From Helopsaltes ochotensis (taxonomy: Eukaryota > Chordata > Aves > Passeriformes > Locustellidae): a stretch of 64,000 nucleotides of DNA. Below, one piece after another: positions 49,901 through 58,900 of this stretch (its first letter is position 1; each line of letters begins with the position of its first letter). The translations under genes and the position numbers were made by a program. The stretch spans positions 1,302,186 to 1,366,185 of the forward strand of contig VXBM01000057.1 in assembly GCA_013400155.1 (NCBI GenBank), read 5' to 3'. The notes under the pieces were generated by a model. That model was not told the origin of the DNA and searched no databases. It was given only the letters and a program-made list of their open reading frames with translations.

Positions 49901-52900
49901 GGTTGGTGAAATACTTTCTAACTTTCAGATACCCGTTCCCAGCTATCTCAGCCATGGAATTCAGGGGTGAGGGGGAATGACATGCCTGTTTTAGCATGTG
50001 AGCTGTTGATGCAGGGTAATTTTTCGTGAGGCCTGAGGCAACACTAAGGTTGGGCTTTCTCCAGTCCTCTGAAAGCTTTGTCTCAGTCCTGCAGGCTCTG
50101 GAGTTGTGCTGAGTTTACTCAGATGACAAGTATTTAATGGGCTAGCAGAAGCAGTTATTTTTTAATGCAGTGCTGTGGAGGTAGGAGCATCATCTCAGTA
50201 CAGTCTCTTAGGGCTCTGGCTTTTCTGTAGGGAATTGATTTATTGAAAGCAAACGTAGTATTAATACCTTTGGAGCATGCAAGTCTGTTGTGCACATCTG
50301 TGGTATTTATCCGTATTCATTCTAAATATTTGAATTAATTCCTTTCCCTTCTGAAGGGAGTCAAGGAAGGAAGTTCATGCAGGCTTGAATGAGGTCTTCT
50401 GGCCCAAGATTTTGTTGTAGATGATGAGTATTTCCCAGAGAATTACTTGTTGCTTCCTTCTTTCAGGACCCAGAAAAGAGACCCACTGCAGATGAATTGC
50501 TTGAACATCCCCTTCTCAGCAAACGCAGGAGGTAATCAGATGGTCTTGCCTGAAACCTAGATGGCTGACAGGAAAAACTGCAGGGTTTGTGCAGACTGGT
50601 GGTGTTTGTGCTTTCATAGCAATGTCCTCAAGTGAATTTGGACTGATGTGAAGCAGATTTTAAAGTACTTCATTCTCTTTAGAGGAAAAGTGCATTTTTG
50701 CAGTCTTGTCTTCTGATCTGATGTTCTGTTGGTGCATGGGAAAGGTCTCTGCATCCTTAGAAGCTGTTGTATTGAGAACCTTGAGGTATTGCATTCTGAG
50801 ACTCTTTGAGGAATGCTTCTTTCTACTCTTCAAATTTCTGTGTATGAAGAGTCACAGAGATCCTCTTGCATTCATTGGAAGAAGCCATTTTGAATATATA
50901 TATTCAAAATATATAGATCATTCAGTATAGAGACCCTCACTTTTTCCTTTTGTTGCCTCCCTCTTTGGGAGAGACTTGCATTGAAAGTGGCCCATTTTAG
51001 CTTAGTCTGACCATCAGCCTGCACACACTATCTTGTCATGAGAGGTGGACAGTAATTCTGGGCTGTTTCTATTCCACATTGATTTATTTGGGAGCAGCAG
51101 ACTTAGCCCTTTATACCAATACTCTTTTGCTTGGTGATCAGCAGAGTTTGAGTTTTGTCTTGCTGTATACATTGGTAAACCTCAAATCCTGATAATATTT
51201 AACCATTTAAGATTATTCTTGTGCAGTGTGGGTAATGGTTGGCCGCATTTTCATACAGACGTAGTTTGTTTTCCTCAGCCCTTTTAGAAGTTTGTTAGCT
51301 GTGGGGTACATTACTTCTACCCTACTTGCTGTGTATTGCTGCAGGCTGGTGAAGAGCTGCCAGGTTTCCTCCAAGAGGCAGCAGCATTTTATTGGAAGGG
51401 AAAACTGTGTGTGCTGCTTGCCAGTAAATTGCATAGAGCAATGTTGCTGTTTCCTAAAACCCTTTTTCTCCCTTGGCAGGGAGATGGAAGAGAAAGTCAC
51501 GCTGCTGAATGGGCCAAATAAGCGACCAAGGTAATTATTTAGACGTGTGTTTGAAAGGAAGTATGGAGAGAACAGCTCCCCAGAGAGGAACTGAGAGTAT
51601 TAGCCTGTGACAACCTTAATGGAATAGTGCAGTTTGGAAGATCCCTGAATGCTAGAAATTTGACATAGCAGTTGTATGCTTATTGTCCTATGTTTTACTC
51701 TGCCTTTTATATCCTACTTACTTGTATGGCTGGAGCTGTACCTCAGTAGGTCCCATCCAGCTGTAATCTGTCCTACTGAGGATGTAATCTTTACAGCTTA
51801 CATATCTGAGTTGTGATATAGATCTCTCCTTTCACACAGATTCCCTTCAGCAGGAGGAATATGACTGTCTGAATGATGAATATTACATTAATATAAATAT
51901 CTTCTATAAAACCTGATATAGCAGAGGTTCAGCATAGTTACCAGCAAGCCTGTAAAGCAGGGTTGCTCTGTGAAGCAGGTAGCCTCTGTGACATGTATAG
52001 CTGGTTGTCTGTTATTTATCAGATAGAATTTGACCATTTTTTCCTCATAAACTTGGAAGTACTAACACTATCTGAGCACCTTAGGTGAAGTTGTCCCAGT
52101 TCATGGGCTGTTCACAGTTTGCTGGAAAAACAGTTTTGAAAAATAAAAACCATGAATAGTTGTGAAGAAGAAACTGCTAGACAACAGCAGGAAAATGGGT
52201 GATGACAGAGAATGCAAACTCATTATTAAAAGCATGTGTGTTTTGTTGGGGGGGTCTTGTGCAGATCAACTACCATGAACGAGGCTCCCATTGCAGTGGT
52301 GACTTCACGCACTAGTGAGGTGTATGTGTGGGGTGGGGGTAAGTCCACCCCCCAGAAGCTGGATGCCATCAAAAGTGGCTGCAGTGCACGCCAGGTGTGT
52401 GCTGGTAACACTCACTTTGCTGTGGTGACAGTGGAGAAGGAGCTCTACACCTGGGTGGTAAGTGAGACAAACTGCAGGAAATGCGTGAGAGTGGGAAAGG
52501 AGGGTTCACTTCTACTGCTGACTGTTCACGAGCCTTTTTGAATCGGATGGGCAGGAAGGGAGAAATCTCACTGCAGTAGATACTGAGGCCATCTGATTTG
52601 GGGCTGACCCAAGTCTCTCAAGGCAAGTGTGTTTCTGGGAAACATTTTCCATTGTGACAGGAAGTGTCTTGGAGACTTGCTGGGCACTTGAGGTTTGTAG
52701 GTGGTGGTCTTGTAGGCCCATATGCTGAGTCAAGCATCTCTTAATTACATTCCTGACTATTAGAGGTGCAGTGGAGACTCAGTGATTCTCTGTTGGCTTT
52801 TGTGTTTTTGAGGATGGTTTTTCAAGATCAGAGTGGGTGGGATGAGTGACTTTTTTGTAATACAGTTGTCATCTGCAGGGCAACTTGCATCTGAAAGCAA

Positions 52901-55900
52901 AGGGATTTACGCTAAACAGCTCCGCTTTTTATGATGAGTAGAAATTCTGGAATAGCTTAAAGTGAATAAAAATGTCAGCATATAATGCATTTTAAACAAT
53001 TAAATTCAGTCTTCTCAGGTTTAGATGGTCTGTGACATGGAGGTGTTCTCCATCTCTAGGCTTCCATGGGTTTTTGTATTAATTATACAGAATCTGTTAG
53101 AACAGATTAGAAGATAAGTCAGTGAGAAAGGAAGAAGATCGAAAGAGGAGGAGAACAACTTAGAGTAATTTTCTGGATGTTCCTGCAAGAACAACCACTG
53201 AAAACTTTCAGCTGGTTATTAATAGTTTTAGTTTCAAGACTACTTGTTTTGTTTTTCCTGTATAATTGCTGTCAGGCCATTTTGTTGCCTTGGGAAGGCT
53301 GACCTGAAACAGAGGCTAGGCAGAACTAGAGAATAAAATCAGGATTTATTGAAAGGTCTCCAGGATCCACCCTGGGCATTACAGGAGCCTACGCAAGGCT
53401 GCACCCAGGGTGGGCTGCAAGTGGTGACAAAGATGGCTACAGAGTTACGAAATTTTGCCATTTTATAAGTTTAGATTTATTTGCATATTGGGGTCCAATT
53501 GTCCAATTCCAGCCCCAGGTCATGAGGTCCCATCCTTCTTGTTCTACCCCTCAGTCCATTGTTGCTTGTGTTCTTGGGCTGAGAGTTGTCCTTGGTCTTC
53601 TAGCAGAAATGGATCTGTTTTGTCTAACTGCTCCGTAGAAGGAGCTTAGTAAGTACAGTTCTTAATATGAACCTTCATCCCTAGGTAGCACAGAATCTGA
53701 AAATGTAAAAGCTAAGGCATTAATTTCAATGACATTTGTTTCAGGTTATGCATTTCTTTGCAGCCATTAGGATTTAGAAAAGTAGTTCAAAAAGCTGAAA
53801 AATGAATTTCAGTCCTGCAACACGGAGCAGGTTCTGTTCTGGTTCTCATCTGCCAGGTTCTCAGCCTGGCAGATGAGAAAGGAGCAGCGATTCTTCACCA
53901 GCTGCTGACTGGAGACTGGATCACTCCTTGTTAGTGCATCACTGCCAGAAAACCTGTGCTGCCATTGAGGTTGTTGCCTGCTGTATACAGAGGGATAGCT
54001 GTCTCTTCCCGAGAGCAGACAGAATATTTTCTCTTGCTCCTTGCAGTCTTCTGTTGTTTGCTTGAGGTGCTGTTAACTATTGACACCGTCTCTGCGATTG
54101 TGGAAACGTAACCTCACCAGGTGTTTCTGTCTTGCAGAATATGCAGGGAGGCACCAAGTTGCATGGGCAGCTGGGACATGGAGACAGAGCTTCCTACCGG
54201 CAGCCAAAGCATGTTGAGAAGCTTCAGGGAAAAGCCATTCGCCAGGTGTCCTGTGGAGATGATTTCACAGTATGCATCACGGGTGAGAGCTGGAAGTGCT
54301 TTGGCTCAGACTGTTATAGATGCGTAGGCATTGACAAATCCCCTCACTTTGCTGAGCTGTTGAACGTGTTTGTCTTCACCACTAGATTAGCACAACTTTG
54401 TGCGGAAAGGAGAAAGCTCCATGTGTTACTCATCCCTCAGTTTTGAGGATGGTACCAACATTATTGCATTTGGGATAGATTATATCTCAACATTTGAGAT
54501 AGATCAATATTATTACACAGAGGAAGATATTGACTCCCAAGAAGGATGGGATTTTGCTCCTTTTTGGTGATAAAGCTGGGTGTTGACCACAAATCCATGT
54601 GTCTGTGCAGAGACTCTGCTTTTGCCAGGGCATGTGTTGCCTCCATACGTGCTCATACTAATGATAGTGAAGCCTGAAGTCGAGAATATAGGTATATTTG
54701 AAACTCTCTTTGGACTGTGTGGTGGAAGAATCACCCAGTGATGAAAAAGAATATTTATCTAGGATTTGCTGTTTAATTCAGAATGCTTGACATCTCATAG
54801 CTGTCTCTAGTCCCTGCTCATACTTTAAAGGTTATGTTAGGTGTGGTGGTGTCTGTTATAGAAGAATCTGACTCTCACTTTACCCATGCAAGTGATTCTC
54901 AAGAAGGTAGTTTCAAGCTTATTTTGCCAGTGCTGAAAAGGCAGAGATTTGACAGAGATAAGCTCAGGTGGTCATTTTAAGGAAGGAGTGACTTAGGTAG
55001 CCATAGAATCAATTTCTGGGTTACTGTTAAAGACATTGGCAGTTCAACCAAAGATTTTTTTGGCACGGAAGTAGCTGCAGGTTGTCATGTAAGATCCATC
55101 TTAATATGAACAAAAAAGGACTCCGTAGTCAGACATTCTTCTGCACTGAAGAGGATGATTTCAGAAAAGAGGTTGCTCTGACCATGTCCTAAGAGGTTAT
55201 AATATGCAGCCTAACACGAGCCCTGTGTGCTGACCAAACTTCCGTTATGTCCTGCAGATGAGGGCCAGGTGTATGCCTTCGGCTCAGACTATTATGGATG
55301 CATTGGTGTTGACAAGGCTTATGGCTCTGAAGTGCTTGAGCCCCTGCATCTGGATTTCTTTCTTACCAATGCTGTGGAGCAGGTCTCATGTGGAGATAAC
55401 CATGTAGCAGTGCTGACCAGGAACAGAGAAGTCTACACGTGGGGCTGTGGGGAGTACGGTAGGTAGAGTCTCCCTGAACCCCAAAGTCCCTGGGACATGC
55501 CTGCCAGAAAATGGCTTGGTGCAGGTGTGTAATGCAGGGCCTGGGTGAGGGCAGCCTGGTATATACCCTGGGGACAAAAAACATTGTTTCTTTGGGACAT
55601 TCTTTCCATGTAAAGATGGGGAACTGGAGACTGAAGCCTTAGGACTTTACTCTGGAAAGCTCTAGGGTGCCACTTGGCTTCCCTGTGGGTAGGGCAATGT
55701 TTATGTGAGTGAGGTTGGGTTCCCTTGAGGATGGGCAGGTGATGATGGATGTAGTGGAGCAGGAACATTCTAGTTCTGTAGGGAGATTATTTTGGGACTA
55801 TGGAGAGACAATACCAGTTCTTAGATATGGGAACTTGGTGAGGCCATTTTTAACTGCGCTATTTTCATTGATGCAGGACGCTTGGGCTTGGATTCAGAAG

Positions 55901-58900
55901 AAGATCACTACACCCCTCAGAAGGTAGGGCTGTGACTACTCAACATCTGCAAGGGCATAAATCTAAATTAGTTGTTTTTTGGAAGTGCTATCTTTCTGAG
56001 GCTTGGGTGTTTTTTCTGAGACATTATAGCATTTGCAAGGGTTTTAACTTTGCTTCCTCACTTCATTTTGATTTGTTTCTCTCCTAGAGTTTGTGGCAGA
56101 GTCATACCACTCACAAACCAGACAGCATCATAGCTTAGAGCTTCATTGCTCTGATTTCCATGATGGAACTGGAAATGCCAGCTTAATGTTGTAGAAATCA
56201 TAGTGAGAAATACCAGATGGCTTACTGTGGGTCTGTAGAGGAAACTCACAGCACTGCAATTGCTGCGACTCTTTGAATGTAATATAATGAGTTAAAGATT
56301 AGTTGAAAGTAAAACCTTCTTGAAATACAATGCTGAGGTAACTGGAGTATTCCAGCCCCCTGGAATAAGGGGAACAAATAAGGATGTGCCTGGAAGCCAA
56401 AGATCTGTGATCATGCAGTATCATACCCACACAGCACAGACACAAACCCAGCCCTACTCATCTAACTGGGTTTAGTGTTTGTAGAGCCCATCTAGAGCCC
56501 CTCTAGCTTAGCCCTGTAGACCAGGCTGCCTATGCATCATATTTCAGGTTCCTGTGCTGGTCACTGGTGTCTGCCTTTAATATCTGCATTGTGACCACAG
56601 CTTCCATTTGCTACAGACTTTATGGTGTTCTTACACAAAATAACTGTACTGGCTGTTGAGAGTGTTGACTAGCTGTGCCACTGTTCTACCCTCATATGTT
56701 TTCCATGTGCCATCTTCCATGTAATAGGTGTTGGGATTTTTATTTTCTTAGGATATATTTCTTCCACCTAGGTGGATGTTCCAAAGACCTTAAACATCGT
56801 GTCCGTTCACTGTGGCTGCGATGGAACTTTCCTGCTTACCCAGACAGGCAAAGTCTTGGCATGTGGACTCAACGAGTTCAACAAGCTGGGCCTGAATCAG
56901 TGCACATCAGGGATAATCAATCATGATGTAAGTGTGTTTGGATCCCTGGCTCCACGTCCCAGCAATCAGTAGTATATGGGGAAATGGAAGTCCTGTGACA
57001 AAGTGTTCAACAGCTTCATGCCAATGCTTTAATTCCAGTCAAGACAGTGGATACTGAAACTGTGGGAAGAGGCAATTTGTTCCTCAGTTTTCTGTCTGCC
57101 CTGTGGGCTTATGTCAGATCTGAGGTAGTGAAACCGAGTAAGCTGGTCTTGTGACTTACCCAGTGATATGGATTCTGGCAATTTTTTATCATACTTGTTT
57201 TGGGACTGTCTTTATGTCTTAAAACTTAGACTTTAGGTCCATTAAACCTAAAATTTAGGTTTAATATCGTGGTCAGACCTGAACTTGCTTGAGTAGGCCT
57301 TAGCTGATGAATGTGTGAGTTTTTCACTCTGTGCTTACCCACATCTTTTATTAGACGTACTGTGAGGTGCCATATGCTACTTCCCTTACTTTGGCCAAGC
57401 AGCTGTCCTTCTACAAGATCCGTACCATTTCTCCAGGGAAGACACATACAGCTTCTATTGATGGTGAGAGCCTTGTGCAGTAAGAACTGAATTCTGGTTG
57501 CTGAATTACATTACATCAACTTTGCCCTTTCAGCCTGGCCATTGACACTGGGGGTTTTGCTCTTGGTAGCAAGGTTTATGACTGCTCCAGGAACTCAGGA
57601 TTCCTGTTTCTCAGCAGTCTTGTCTCCTGGCCAGCTGAAGCAGCAATGTCAGCCTTCCTGTTGTTTTAAAGGGGAGATAAAAAGTTTTGGGAAGAATCAT
57701 GCATTTGTGATCAACTCTAGGTTTTGCCCAAGTGACATTAGTCAGAGAGGTGTGAGGAGTCCCAGCCTCCAGCATCAGAAAAGGGAAGCAGTGGGAGAAG
57801 GAACTGGCGAGGTGTTTCCAGACAAAACCCATTCCTTTTGGCTGGCACTGTCCCCTTCCAGTCTGGCTGGCCACCCAGCAGAGCCATTCTTGTTCGCGGG
57901 CTGTTGCTGCCTGTGCTGTGTATGCATGGCTGCTTGCAGAGTTGGGCCCTTGCTGTGACTGTCTCCTCCTTCCTCCTCACAGAGCGAGGCCGCCTGCTGA
58001 CCTTCGGCTCCAACAAGTGCGGACAGCTTGGTGTTGGGGACTATAAGAAGCACCTGGGAATAAACCTGCTGGGAGGCCCCTTGGGGGGTAAGCAGGTCAT
58101 CAGGGTTTCCTGTGGAGATGAATTCACCATAGCTGCTACTGACGGTGAGTGAACTTTGCCAAGTTGTGGTGGCTTACTTTAAACTTAATCTGCAGAGTGG
58201 GTAACTTGCGCCCACTGAGCATTTCTTTTACCAGCCCGGCAGCGCAGTGCTGAAATAAAGAAATCCTCCTAGACTGGGGCTGTCTTGCCCTGTTAATCGC
58301 CTCCATGCAGCCCCAAGTATTTGCTGTCCCTAAGGCTGCAGAGTACTGACTTGGTGGCTGCCTGTTAGGTTTGTTATTGCTTTGTTCTCCCACTGTCAAA
58401 ATGGAGCTGGTGGATTAGATACTTTGGGATAGCAGTTACAGCAGAAAGACTGATCCTTACAGTAATTACAGGCTGAGAAGGAGGGAGGGAATTGAATCCC
58501 TGAATTTCTCTCTCCTCAGACAACCATATCTTTGCTTGGGGTAATGGTGGGAACGGGCGTCTGGCAATGACATCGACTGAGAGAGCTCATGGCTCAGATA
58601 TTTGTACCTCGTGGCCTCGGCCAATATTTGGATCGTTGCATCATGTTCCAGACCTGTCGTGCCGTGGCTGGCACACCATCATCATTGTTGGTAAGTGTAA
58701 ATTTAGGATGTAGTTTTGGGTCCTTGTTTATGATGATACATCCTCTTCCTAGGAGAGTATAAATCTTGCCGGAGAACAGACCAAATTTCTGGGGGAAATG
58801 TGGCAAGCTACTCTGAGCCATACGCTTGCAACACTGTAGGAGTTATCTTGTCTTCTGTGTGGCACTCCAACTGAAAGCATGCTTCTCTCCTTGCAGAAAA

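Larger units (their letters stand above)
52458..54137 (+). other. NEK9: NEK9 intron 10
   Basis: 1.7 kb; contains an LTR-like element on the minus strand (53270-53690) and a 15-bp perfect stem-loop (53843-53879). Confidence 0.7.

Noticed and set aside
54132..54446. Treating the whole 104-codon frame as a separate gene
   Set aside because: The first half is NEK9 exon 11 and the second half is the exon 12-like copy; there is no independent start or promoter.
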